DNA of 64,000 bases from Lolium rigidum (lineage: Eukaryota; Streptophyta; Magnoliopsida; Poales; Poaceae). Shown piece by piece: positions 20,720 to 31,494 of the stretch. Position numbers and translations under genes: made by a program. Numbering within the stretch: the stretch's first letter is position 1; the number at the start of each line of letters is the position of its first letter. The stretch spans positions 98,497,276 to 98,561,275 of the forward strand of contig NC_061508.1 of the NCBI RefSeq assembly GCF_022539505.1, written 5' to 3'. Under the pieces are notes generated by a model. That model searched no databases, was not told the origin of the DNA, and saw only the letters and a list, made by a program, of their open reading frames with translations.

Positions 20720-22412
20720 TGATACGTCTCCAACGTATCGATAATTTCTTGTGTTCCATGCCACATTATTGATGTTATCTACATGTTATATGCACACTTT
20801 ATGTCATATTCGTGCATTTTCCGGAACTAACCTATTAACAAGATGCCGAAGTGCCGGTTCCTGTTTTCTGCTGTTTTTGGTTTCGAAATCCTAGTAACGA
20901 AATATTCTCGGAATCGGACGAAATCAACGCCCGGGTTCCTATTTTACCCGGAAGCATCCGGAACACACGAGAACCGCCGGAGAAGGGGGCGGGGCCACCA
21001 CACCACACCCGGCGCGGCCAAGGGGGCGCCCCTAGGGTGTGGGCCCCCGAAGCCCTCTGCGCCGCCTCTCCGCCTATATAAAGCCCCCGACCTAAAAACC
21101 TCGGGGCGTTCGACGAAAACCACGAAACCTTCCCGGAGCCGCCGCCATCGCGAAGCCAAGATCCGGGGGATAGGAGTCTCCGTTCCGGCACCCTGCCGGA
21201 GCGGGGAAGTGCCCCCGGAAGGCTTCTCCATCGACACCGCTGCCATCTCCACCGCCATCTTCATCACCGCTGCTGCTCCCATGAGGAGGGAGTAGTTCTC
21301 CATCGAGGCTCGGGGCTGTACCGGTAGCTATGTGGTTCATCTCTCTCCTATGTGCTTCAATACAATAATCTCATGAGCTGCCTTACATGATTGAGATTCA
21401 TATGATGATGCTTGTAATCTAGATGTCATTATGCTAGTCAAGTGAGTTTTACTTATGTGATCTCCGGAGACTCCTTGTCCCACGTGTGTAAAGGTGACAG
21501 TGTGTGCACCGTGTGGGTCTCTTAGGCCATATTTCACGGAATACTTATTCACTTGTTGAATGGCATAGTGAGGTGCTTATTTATATCTCTTTAAGATTGC
21601 AACATGTTTTGTATCACAATTTATCTATGTGCTACTCTAGTGATTTGTTATTAAAGTAGTTTATTCCTCCCGCACGTGTGCAAAGGTGACAGTGTGTGCA
21701 CCGTGTTAGTACTTGGTTTATGCTATGATCATGATCTCTTGTAGATTGCGAAGTTAACTATTGCTATGATAATATTGATGTGATCTATTCCTCCTACATA
21801 TGCATGAAGGTGACGAGTGTGCATGCTATGCTAGTACTTGGTTTAGTCTATTGATCTATCTTACACTATAAGGTTACTTAAACATGAGCATTATTGTGGA
21901 GCTTGTTAACTCCGGCATTGAGGGTTCGTGTAATCCTACGCAATGTGTTCATCATCCAACAAAAGTGTAGAGTATGCATTTATACTGTTCGTTATGTGAT
22001 CAATGTTGAGAGTGTCCACTAGTGAAAGTGTAATCCCTAGGCCTTGCTCCTAAATACTGCTACTACTTGCTTGTTTCTTGTTTCTTTGCGTTACTACTCG
22101 CTGCATTACTACTGCTTGTTTACTCGTCCTGGGCAAAGCACTTTTCGCAGTGCCGTTGCTACTACTTATTCATACCACCTGTATTTCACTATCTCTTCGC
22201 CGAACTAGTGCACCTATTAGGTGTGTTGGGGACACAAGAGACTTCTTGCTTTGTGGTTGCGGGGTTGCATGAGAGGGATATCTTTGACCTCTTCCTCCCT
22301 GAGTTCGATAAACCTTGGGTATCCACTTAAGGGAAACTTGCTGCTGTTCTACAAACCTCTGCTCTTGGAGGCCCAACACTGTCTACAAGAATAGAAGCTC
22401 CCGTAGACATCA
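20720..22412 (+). mobile_element. Solo Gypsy LTR with intact target duplication
   Basis: The LTR runs from TGATACGTCTCCAACGTATC to CCCGTAGACATCA, 1693 bases. It is flanked by GGCCC at 20715-20719 and 22413-22417. No internal region or second LTR is present, so it was left by recombination between two LTRs. The promoter-like CTATATAAAGCCCC lies at about 21073-21086. The family differs from Gypsy A and B. Confidence 0.93.
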
Positions 22413-22803
22413 GGCCCCTCCCTGCCCCACTACTTCATCTCTTTCTCCCAGCATCTTCTCTCTCCCGAAAAAACTCGAACCAACTTTCTCTCGCTCGCGT
22501 TTTTTCTCAAGAGCTCAGAATTTTTCGATCTCTTTGCTCAGCCCAGATTTCTGTTTGAAATTTGGCACATTTGCTCTCCGGTATGTGACTCCTTCGATTA
22601 TCCAAATAGAATTTTGTTTGGTTGAGTATATCTTAAATATTTTGCTGCTGTAGGTAACATGTTTAGTGAGCTTGCATGCTTGTTCTAAGTGGTAGAAACT
22701 AGTTTTGATGCATGATTAGTACTCTAGCAAGTTCCTATGGTAGTTTCCCTCAATTATATGTCACCAAATCAAGTTTTATATTGTTTGTTGAAAATTTCAG
22801 AAA
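22413..22803 (+). other. Leader of the extra Gypsy B ORF with a predicted intron
   Basis: A pyrimidine-rich leader (CTTCATCTCTTTCTCCC and CTCTCGCTCGC) is followed by a donor CTCCG|GTATGT at 22581. The acceptor AAAATTTCAG ends at 22800, four bases before the ATG. The 220-base intron is T-rich. This is the structure of an independent plant transcription unit inside a retroelement. Confidence 0.55.
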
Positions 22804-23925
22804 ATGGAAGGAGGTAGGCACCAACTCAACCAACATGAGTTGGAGGTGCCACAGGTCATGAGAGTTCACCGGGAAGAAGGAGTATATCCCACTTACTATA
22901 CGTGTGCGGATTTCATGAGAAGTGCGGGGATTTTGCGGGACGTCCAAAATTTAATCTCTCGTGCAGGATTGGATGATTTTGTTGATGGGGAACCATGCCA
23001 ATATGTGAAGCTGACTATGTCAGTAGTGCAAGATTTTAAATTCAATTGGTCGCAATCTAACCCCATGGTTCAATACAAAATTTATAATAAAACTATCAAC
23101 TTGCCATTCAGTGACTTTTGTGCAGCAATCAAAGTGCCGCAATGGGGATCATGCGAGAAGATAAAAGGATCGCCGCAAGAGCTCTTGGACCTCTTCAAGA
23201 TGATTTGTCATGGAAGGAGTTTCTCAGAAGATGATGGTAAAATCAGTAGTATTCATTTCCCAGCTATTCGTTACTTCGCCTATTTCATTACCAAGTGCGT
23301 TCTAGCGAGAAAGAATGGAGGTAAAATAACTATCCCGGATCTAGCCTTTCTAGCTGCTGCATTACAAGGTAATAGGACTTATAACTTGGGAGCTTTGATA
23401 GCCAACAGACTTGCCACTAACCGTGAGAAGGGAGGAATTTGTGGGGGTCTCATCGCCTCTCGTTTATTAGCTATGCATAATGTGAGACCTCACCATCTTG
23501 ATATTCCGCTCCCCATGGAGAAACTTGACATAGCTTCCATGATTAAGCATGAATTTCTTTCTAGTTCGTCTAATTTAGGGAACCTGTCTTATAGAATAAC
23601 ATTTTACAAGAAATCTTGGACAAGGACTAAGAAAGTTGAAAAATTAGTAGGATTGCCTGCAACTTCTCTGTTTAACTTTGATTCCAGGGAGGATTGGTCA
23701 GTCACGGAAAGTGCGGTTAACGCATACATCGAGGGAAGCCATCGTGCACGAGACAACACGGATGAGGTCGAGGAACACCTCGACTCGTCATCCGATGCAG
23801 CAAGCTCTTCGCATCCACAAGCTGGGTATGAGGAACCCCCACGCTTTTCTTCTGCATCGGCACCTTATTATGACTACTCCACATATGATCCACCGGCGTG
23901 GAACCCAGGCCCTCGATGGGGTTGA
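22804..23925 (+). CDS. Extra Gypsy ORF, Athila ORF1-like / plant transposon protein
   Basis: The intact ORF has 373 residues. It has an N-terminal YPTYYTCADFMRSAGIL segment, a middle VQYKIYNKTINLPFSDFCAA and a block FPAIRYFAYFITKCVLARKN. Then come IPDLAFLAAALQGNRTYNLG and GGICGGLIASRLLAMHNV, typical of the domain found in Athila ORF1 and in Pfam 'putative plant transposon protein' families. The C-terminus is low complexity: acidic and serine-rich (EEHLDSSSDAASSS), then tyrosine- and proline-rich, ending WNPGPRWG. No enzyme motif is seen. It has its own leader and intron and lies downstream of the protease, where some Gypsy lineages keep an extra gene. The role is unknown. Unlike gag-protease it has no frame break. 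Confidence 0.7.
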   Translation: MEGGRHQLNQHELEVPQVMRVHREEGVYPTYYTCADFMRSAGILRDVQNLISRAGLDDFVDGEPCQYVKLTMSVVQDFKFNWSQSNPMVQYKIYNKTINLPFSDFCAAIKVPQWGSCEKIKGSPQELLDLFKMICHGRSFSEDDGKISSIHFPAIRYFAYFITKCVLARKNGGKITIPDLAFLAAALQGNRTYNLGALIANRLATNREKGGICGGLIASRLLAMHNVRPHHLDIPLPMEKLDIASMIKHEFLSSSSNLGNLSYRITFYKKSWTRTKKVEKLVGLPATSLFNFDSREDWSVTESAVNAYIEGSHRARDNTDEVEEHLDSSSDAASSSHPQAGYEEPPRFSSASAPYYDYSTYDPPAWNPGPRWG

Positions 23926-26271
23926 ACTCCACTTAGGCCAAAAGCCTAAGCTTGGGGGGAGGTATACCGGCATCACTCATTCTTTGCATATTATGATTGC
24001 TGGATACTTGTATATACTTGTTTAGTTCGTTTGAGTGGTTTTCTAATGAGAGGAAGATGATATTTGGGGAAGTGCTGCCTGAAAACAGATTCTGGACTGT
24101 TACCGTAAAAATTCGTGCGCACAGCCAGAACGTTATTTTGCGAAGCCAATTTTTGTGCATGTTCCCCAGGTTGTTATCTAACTTTCATTAGTTGAACACT
24201 TTTTGAACTGAGCAACGTAAGATTTTTGTAAAAATCGATTTATGTACTGCTGTCAGGTTTTGGCAGATTTCTGCCATCTCGCTTTTCTGTGTTTCTTTTA
24301 GTTTGCTATTTCTTGTTTCCATTTTGTTTCTTTCCCAAAACACAAAAAGACCAAAAATATTTCTGTTGTTTCTCTTCATCATTTGTTTATCTTGGTTTCT
24401 TGCATTTGTTTCGCTTTATTTGCTATTGCTAGTTTGCTATAAGAAAACCCAAAAAGATTTTGCTTTGTTTGCTTGTTTCCTTTTGTTCTTGTTCTCAAAT
24501 TCGAAAACACCAAAAATATTTTCTGTTCTTCTTTGGTTTGTAAAGTTCATTATGAGTTCAATGGTCTTCGGTGGCTGGAGCGTGGTTTTCATTTCATATT
24601 ATCCAAGCTACACAAGTGAAAAGGCAATAATGACGATCTACGACAATCTGATTGTGGTGAGAGGCTGGTATGAACTCTATTTGTTTTCATTTTTGTACAT
24701 ATACTCATCCATGTGAGCATGCTTAGTTAGTTCATGTGAGGTATATGTTATTTAAGAAAGTCTAGTAGTTCATGATCTCTCATGATTAGCTCCAATCTAT
24801 TAATATGAGTAGCATGTCATGGATGTTTGCTTGCATTGTTTTATTCATAAGTAAGTATGGCATTGTGGTATCCTCCTCTGAATAATTCATTTATATCGAC
24901 TTGGCACATGCTCACGCATGCATATGACTGAACAAAAGTCAATTAAGCCTCAATGATTTACATTGCTTCGAGTTCTTGTATCACTTTTATGCCTCGGTTA
25001 ATTTATTTTGCCGCAAGCATGATTATGACGATTCATTGCTCTCTTGATTTGTCGCTCCCTAGTCTTTTGCTAGCCTTCACTTGTACTGAGCGGGAACGCT
25101 GCTCGTGCCTCCAAACACATGAAAACCAAGTTATTCCGGAGTGTCCACCATAAATACCTATGCATGGCATTTCAAACCATTCCAAAGTAAATTCTCATGC
25201 GCTACCTTTAAAATCTTCAAAATGCTTCTTAATTTGTGTTAATGTTTCATAGCTCATGAGGAAGTATGTGGTGTTTAGCTTTCAACCTTGTCATTTACTT
25301 TTGACGGACTCTCATATGGAATAGTGGCACATCCGCTTATCCAATAATTTTGCAAAAAGAGCTGGCAATGGGATTCCCAGTCCCGAATTAATTAACTTAA
25401 ATAGACACTCCTCCATGGTTTGTGATTGTTGGACGGCACCCGAAGGATTCGGTTAGCCATGGCTTGTGTAAGCAAAGGTTGGGGGGAGTGTCATCATCAT
25501 AATAAAACTGAACTAAAAGGGCACTCCTTCATGGTATGTGATTGTTGGCAGGCACCCGAGGATTCGGTTAGCCATGGTTTGTGTAAGAAAGGTGGGAAGG
25601 AGTGCCACATAAAAATGCAAATAATTCATGGGAGCCGCTCTTGGGAGTCCGGTTGGCGAGGTAGTTGGTGTACCCATTACCATTCGTTGACAACAACAAA
25701 CACCTCTCAAAATAATTTTACTCCTGCTTTACAAATGAAAAGCTCTAGCGCATGTTAATCCCTGCTTCCCTCTGCGAAGGGACAATCTTTTACTTTTATG
25801 TTGTGTCTCCATCCTTTCTTTGAGCACTTTCTTGAGAGCACAACTTGTCATTCTTAGTATAATATGCTTGTCTCAAAATATGATTGATTGTGGTATAACT
25901 TTGATGCTTTTATCTTTGACAATCACTACTTCTAGTCTTTCTATGAACTCCAGAGGTGCCCGGGCATTTATGTTTTGCCGATCAAATACAGGCAAGCGAG
26001 ATACCACTTTATCATATTCTCTTATGAACATTGCAATCCTGCTTGTATACATGATTCATGATGCTTATTATTAATTGTTGGTACCTTTTCATGATTGACA
26101 TAGCTGTTAGATGATCTTATTTGCATGTATCCTATTATGAACTGCTTAAGTATTAGCCATATCATGAGAATATATACATCATATGAGCAAATGTGTTCGT
26201 GAAAGTTCTTTTATCGCTCAGTTGTTAACTGAATTGCTTGAGGACAAGCAATAAGCTAAGCTTGGGGGAGT
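23926..26271 (+). other. Gypsy B 3' non-coding region and polypurine tract
   Basis: There are about 2.3 kb without a supported ORF. AAGCTTGGGGGGAGG at 23949-23963 resembles a polypurine tract just after the extra ORF. The functional tract, AAGCTTGGGGGAGT, lies directly before the 3' LTR at 26258-26271. An imperfect tandem duplication occupies about 25404-25610. Confidence 0.7.
25404..25610 (+). repeat. Imperfect tandem duplication, about 118-base unit
   Basis: CACTCCTCCATGGTTTGTGA at 25404 recurs as CACTCCTTCATGGTATGTGA at 25522. Both are followed by a GGCACCCGA(A)GGATTCGG block, TTAGCCATGG and GGAGTG. Confidence 0.75.
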
Positions 26272-27674
26272 TGATACGTCCAAAACGTATCTACTTTCCC
26301 GAACACTTTTGCTATTGTTTTGCCTCTAATTTGTGTATTTTGGATGCAACTAACACGGACTAACGCTGTTTTCGACGAAGCTGTTACAGTGTCTCGTTTT
26401 TGTGCGAGAAATCCAACTTTCAGGGAAAAACCTCGGGATTTTGACGAAAGGGCCTATTTTCCCGAGAATGCGACGGAGCCGAAGGACAATTGAAGTGGAG
26501 GCCCGAGGGCCCCACACCATATGGCGGCGCGGCCCAGGGGGGGCCCGCGCGGCCATGTGGTGTGGCCCCCTCAGCCGGCCTCCGACGCCCTCCTTTGGAC
26601 TACTTATTCGCCTCGACCTAAAAACGCACGGAGAGAAGTCGAAGTCGCCAGAAACCCTCCAGAACGCCGCCACATCGCGAAACTCCGTCGCGGGAGCTAG
26701 AAGTCTCCGTTCTGGCACTCCGCCGGGACAGGGAATTGGAGGAGATCATCACCGCCATCACCGCCAACGCCTCTCCATCAACCAGCAATGTTTCCCCCAT
26801 CCATGTGTGAGTAATTCCCCCGCTGTAGGCCGAAGGGGATGGTAGGGATTGGATGAGATTGGTCATGTAATAGCATAAGATTGTTAGGGCATAGTGCCTA
26901 GTGTCCGTAGATGGTACTTTTATGATATTGTTGCAACTTGTTATGCTTAATGCTTGTCACTAGGGCCCGAGTGCCATGATCTCAGATCTGAACATGTTAT
27001 TGATTCATGAAGATATTCGTTGTTTATGATCTTACCTGCAAGATGTATACACATGTCGCTGTCCGGAACCAATGGCCCTGAAGTGACAGAAATCGGGACA
27101 ACCGGAGGGGATGGTAGTGATGTGAGGATCACATGTGTTCACGGAGTATTAATGCTTTTCTCCGGTACTCTATTAAAAGGAGTACCTTAATATCCAGTAG
27201 TTTCCCTTGAGGCCCGGCTGCCACCGGCTGGTAGGACAAAAGATGTTGTGCAAGTTTCTCATTGCGAGCACGTACGACTATAATTGGAACACATGCCTAT
27301 TGATTGATTAGTACTTGGACACCGTTTTATTATTATCTCGCAAATGCCCTGCTATGATTGTTACATGAGTTTCTCTCATCCATGCAACGCCCGTCATCCG
27401 TCCCCGTGCCTACGGTATTTTAATCCTGTTGTTTACTATAATCACTACTGCTGTCTTTGTTACTCTGTCTGCTGTTATTTCGCTACTTGCTACTACTATA
27501 AAACTGTTACTATCTGATAAACTCTTGCGAGCAAGTCTGTTCCAGGTGCAGCTGAATTGACAACTCCGCTGTTAAGGCTTTCAAGTGTTCTTTGTCTCCC
27601 CTTGTGTCGAATCAATAAATTGGGTAATACTTCCCTCGAAGACTGTTGCGATCCCCTATACTTGTGGGTCATCA
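26272..27674 (+). repeat. 3' LTR of Gypsy B
   Basis: It is 1403 bases, TGATACGTCC to GGGTCATCA, and the partner of 16184-17583. It is followed by the CCCCG duplication and the resumed LINE. Confidence 0.93.
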
Positions 27675-27679
27675 CCCCG

Positions 27680-28264
27680 GAGGATGCCAGCCACATTTTC
27701 TTTTCCTGCTCTTTGGCTTCGTTTACTTGGTCGGTGACGCGCCAGCTGCTAGGGTGCAACTGGCGACCCGCTAACTTCGCACAATTCCATGCCATTCTTT
27801 CTAGTTTCTCGGGGTACTTGTGGCGACTGCTGTGGGTCTTGTTTTTAGTGAATCTTGGGCCCTGTGGAATAAGCGCAATAAACTGGCTATTGAAAAGAAA
27901 ACTATCTCTAACCCAACTGACATTATTTACAAATCCATCATATTTTTGCAGCTGTGGAGCCTAAAGTTCAAGTCAAGAGAAAATGGGGCTAAGCTGGATG
28001 GAACGCGAGCTAAGGGAGCTATACGTGCAACTGAACCGGTCGCGCCGTGAGGAAGTAGTCCGTGCCTTGGTGTTGGGACTGGGTGCGGAGAAGTCACCAT
28101 GCAAGTCTATCTTTCCGCTTGGACATGTTGTCTCTTGTTTTGTTGAAACTATGAATCATCTCTAGTGTTTGGCGAAGATGTATGCCCAGCAGTGTGTAAT
28201 CTGAATTGTTACCGTATGACTTTATTAATTTAAAGTCGGACAAAGTATTGCCTGTTATCTAAAA
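27680..28264 (+). pseudogene. LINE 3' part: end of zf-RVT region and 3' tail
   Basis: PEDASHIFFSCSLASFTWSV continues the zinc-binding region broken at 16183 (GPFNGPLWCPV). The downstream frame shifts, so WALWNKRNKLAIEKK and similar text appear in another frame. The 3' end is non-coding with a short A run. Confidence 0.85.
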
Positions 28265-28411
28265 ATTCACATTGTGGTGTTGGTCCTTGAGTTGTATTGT
28301 ATTGCTATGGATCTATGTGGGGCTAAAAATGAACTATCACAAGAGGTGGTATTTGGATGTATACATCAACTAATGGAGAGGATGGGGCTATGTTCCTCTT
28401 TGCGGAAAAAA
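28265..28411 (+). repeat. Continuation of the duplicated PUP 3' flank
   Basis: ATTCACATTGTGGTGTTGGT onward matches 12337 onward, including GTCCTTGAGTTGT, TATTGCTATG and AACTATCACAAG. This shows that 14376-14518 and this piece were once adjacent. Confidence 0.82.
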
Positions 28412-28537
28412 ATGTATGTATGTATGTATGTATGTATGTATGTATGTATGTATGTATGTATGTACGTATGTACGTATGTACGTATGTACGTATGTATGTA
28501 CGTACGTATGTATGTACGTACGTATGTACGTATGTAT
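28412..28537 (+). repeat. ATGT/ACGT tetranucleotide microsatellite
   Basis: About 126 bases of ATGT units grade into mixed ATGT and ACGT units. The corresponding place in the first PUP copy (about 12498-12530) has only a short run, so the array grew after duplication. Confidence 0.95.
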
Positions 28538-28540
28538 GCT

Positions 28541-29365
28541 GAGAAGGAACACGGCTTTCCGCGCCTTGACAAGTGGATCTACCAAGAATAGCTTTTTCAG
28601 CCATCAGCCTTGTGCGTGGCCAATCAATTGCTAGTGCATTTTTATATTGTAGGATTTTTTTTCATAAAAGAAATTTAAGGGTGGAAAGCACACAACAGAA
28701 GGTATTATTTCAAACTCCAAAAGTTTGCAATTTGATGATGTAGTTCAGTTAATAAAAATGTAAGGTAAATTTTAGGATGACACTATTATGACATCTTATT
28801 TGAAGCATAAAGCTAATAATGTAATAGGCAAATATGAAGTTTGCTAGCTCAACCAAGCCAATTGGACAATTCTTAGACAACTGAATTTCAGAATAGTTTA
28901 TTTAACTTTTAACGTTAGATGGCATGGAGCTAACTGAAATTAATCTCCAAACCGAGACAGGATAGCTCACATCAGTAAACAAATTTCTTGTTCTACCTTT
29001 TGTAGTTCACCGTCACTAACAGTTATTTCTTGATGAAGTGATAATCGAGGTTTATAAAAGGAAGTTGAATCAGTGGTTACCTTCATATAATTGATTTAGA
29101 AGAATTTCAAGAGGCGAGGATTGGTACGGGAGTTTTGTGAAAAGTAACAACTTTCAGGGGGCGCTGCCAGCTTGAATGAACTACCTCAGATGCAAAGGAC
29201 ATAAAATCCTTCAAAATGTATCAACAGAGAGTATAAGAGTGTCCTTCCCTCAATAAAAAAAGGTATAAATGTGGCCAACAAGACCCAAATACAAAAAAGT
29301 GAAACGAAGTAAGAATTCTAACTCCAGCTAGCGTTTGGGAATATATATAGGTTAACTAAAATTTC
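28541..29365. other. Intergenic stretch, no supported gene
   Basis: This is AT-rich sequence just after the microsatellite. I see no ORF or element terminus that I can support. Confidence 0.5.
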
Positions 29366-30218
29366 ATACATAAGAAAATCGTTCAACTTCATCTTCTTCC
29401 CACAGCGTTATCTCGAAAGTGTGTTCCTGAGCTGCAAAATCGTAATTCCTTGTTATATATGATGCTGCAAACACATTAAGATCTATAAATGTCACAAATA
29501 GAGCGACCTGATCTATGACTGAGACAAATATAAATTAGACTCTTCTTATTTGTGGGACTACTTCAATTCCAAATACCAAATATGAACAGAGCATAAGTTT
29601 ATATATTAATTCAGAAACAATAATCTGCAGCCTTCTTGCACTTACATCAAACATTGTCTACATATATAAATAGAAGTTGCAGCACAGATCGTCAATCTAA
29701 ATTTTATATTGTTACCGACTTAAAATCAAGCAAAAACACCATTCGATCAGTGACTTTCAGAATAGATAAGATAAAATAAGAATTACATTGGAGAAAATGG
29801 AATACTGAATCTTAACTACCTTGCTGTCAGGATTCAGGAATATTGATGCAAAGGACAGATGAATGCACACGGTGAATCTGTGATGAATTTCCAAAGGCTT
29901 CCGGGGGCGCACTTGTAAAGAAATGGCAGTAAACCATGCGTCATCGCAAAACAATGTATATCCCTACATGCTACAACGATTATGGCTCAGAGGACATTCA
30001 GAGAAGTATGGTGTGACAACAATGGATTTCGGATGAATACCTTCGGAATCAGGGGGTCGATGAGAATAGGTCCCCGTGCGAAGTCGGATCCCATGGTGGC
30101 ACGCTCGGGACGCCGTTAGGTTCTTGTGACGGTGAGAGCCTCTACGCCGGTAGAGAAATGAGAGCGCCGCCATGCTTGGAGGAACAAGGCTGGTAGGTCG
30201 GGAGCGGCTAACCATCAC
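29366..30218 (-). pseudogene. Possible decayed host gene, exon-like segments
   Basis: Three minus-strand segments look exon-like. 29964-30218 is open (MAALSFLYRRRGSHRHKN). The same frame continues after one TAG as GYTLFCDDAWFTAISLQV at about 29822-29954 and ends at a CAGCAAG|GTAGTT donor. A last segment at about 29366-29472, after a TTTGCAG acceptor, reads AAQEHTFEITLWEEDEVERF and ends SYV-stop. The phases of the donor and last acceptor do not agree directly, so a middle exon is missing or the gene is broken. I do not recognise the protein. Confidence 0.3.
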
Positions 30219-30239
30219 CCATTAGCGATGGTTTAAGGG

Positions 30240-30640
30240 GAAACCGTTAATGGGCCTGGCCCATTAGTTCGGTTGTTCAAAATTTCTCAAATTTGATATT
30301 TCTTTAGATTTGAAATTTGCTCAGAATTAAAATTTTCTCATATTCGAAATTGCTTAGATTTCAAATTTTCCCAGATTCGAAATTTGCTTAGATTTAAAAA
30401 TTGCCCAGATTCAAAATATGCTCAGATTTGAAATTTGCTCAGATTAAAAAATTTCTTACTCTGAAATTTCTTCGAATTTGAAATTTGATGAATTTTAAAA
30501 TTTTCTCGACTTTAAAATTTGTTAAAAAGAAAAAACAGAAAAACGAAAAATCGAAAAAATCAAAGGAAAATCGAAAGAAAACCGAAACCCAAGAAAAACT
30601 AGAAAAAAACGACAAAAACTGGAAAAACCCGAGGCTTACT
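30240..30640. repeat. AT-rich degenerate AAATTTGCTCAGATT repeats plus purine tract
   Basis: Short degenerate units of about 18-20 bases (AAATTTGCTCAGATT type) give way to an A/G-rich tract at about 30525-30615. The same order of parts recurs at 41871-42210 and 42520-42990. GATGAATAGGATTTCTC at about 30730 has a counterpart at about 43063. Confidence 0.6.
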
Positions 30641-31353
30641 GGCTCCCTTGCCTGTTGATACGCCACGGCCCAAACTCTCCCCACGGGTGAAACCATGCGG
30701 GCGATGGTTTTGTACCCATCACACGCGGGTGATGAATAGGATTTCTCTGGTAGGTCAGATGGTGCTGAAGGTAACTCAGGTGAAATGGTGGCAGCCATTG
30801 CCTTCCCTTTTGCCATGGCGAGAGATATCCATCGAATCTCCTTCGCCATCACCGCCGCTTGAGCGTCTCTGGAATCTGGATCGAATCGTAGGGTTAACTG
30901 GATGAGAAGACGGAACGTGAAGAGCAGCATGGCCCGCATCGGGTGAGAGAAGAAAAGCGGGACTTGGCCCATTTAAAGGTAGTTTTAGCCTGATTAGCCG
31001 AAGAACGCGCAGATCAACATCCGGAGTAGCGGCCATATAACGCTGGGATGTCTTCGGACGTGAATTGCAGGTGAGATTTGCTCGGAGAGACGCTTCGCCT
31101 TGGTAGGATAGATCAAGACCGTTAAAGCGCTTGATCGGACGGTCAAGAATGCCAAAACGTTGTGGAGACTCCTAGCTAGACAAGTTGTACTGTTAACTAA
31201 TGCATGAACGTGTACCGTACCATTATGTAATATGTTCGACCAAGCACAATAAAAAATATCACTTTGATCTATTCATAACGATGTTGTGTAATATATAATG
31301 ATTTTCTATATGTGCGCATTAACGTGTTTCAAATGGAGCGTGGTGGCAGACTC

Positions 31354-31419
31354 TGCCGCGACAGCGTTTTGGTGCACTTCTCTGCCGCGGCAGGATAACG
31401 CACCAAAACGCTGCCGCGC
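31354..31419. repeat. Short inverted repeat
   Basis: GCGACAGCGTTTTGGTGC (about 31358-31375) pairs with GCACCAAAACGCTGCCGC (about 31400-31417) with one mismatch and a 24-base loop. CTCTGCCGCG also recurs between the arms. No element boundary was found. Confidence 0.6.
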
Positions 31420-31494
31420 CAGAAACATTTAGCACTAGTTCGTGTTACGAACCGGTTGCTAAAAGTCCTCTACCCGGGCGCTCGATAGCCAGCC

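Larger units (their letters stand above)
16184..27674 (+). mobile_element. Complete non-autonomous Gypsy element B
   Basis: The element is 11.5 kb with LTRs at 16184-17583 and 26272-27674, target duplication CCCCG at 16179-16183 and 27675-27679, a tRNA-Asp primer-binding site and a polypurine tract. It encodes gag, a retroviral-type protease and an extra ORF at 22804-23925. There is no reverse transcriptase, RNase H or integrase, so it must have relied on a relative for movement. A solo LTR of a different Gypsy family (20720-22412) is nested in it. Its insertion split the LINE. Confidence 0.95.
14519..28264 (+). mobile_element. LINE (L1-type), 5'-truncated and split by Gypsy B
   Basis: The two LINE parts are 14519-16183 and 27680-28264, about 2.25 kb when joined. 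The left end starts inside the reverse transcriptase domain, the usual 5' truncation. The right end is a short A run at 28261-28265. It interrupts the duplicated PUP 3' flank between CCCTATTC and ACATTGTGG, with ATTC as a possible short target duplication. Gypsy element B lies between the parts with a 5-base duplication CCCCG. Confidence 0.88.

Noticed and set aside
28323..28634. Frames with MYVC or YIHT repeats
   Set aside because: Translation of the ATGT/ACGT microsatellite in several frames on both strands.
30240..30760. Possible Mutator-like element with ends resembling GGGGAAACC and GGTTTCC
   Set aside because: The terminal match is weak and no target duplication could be found.
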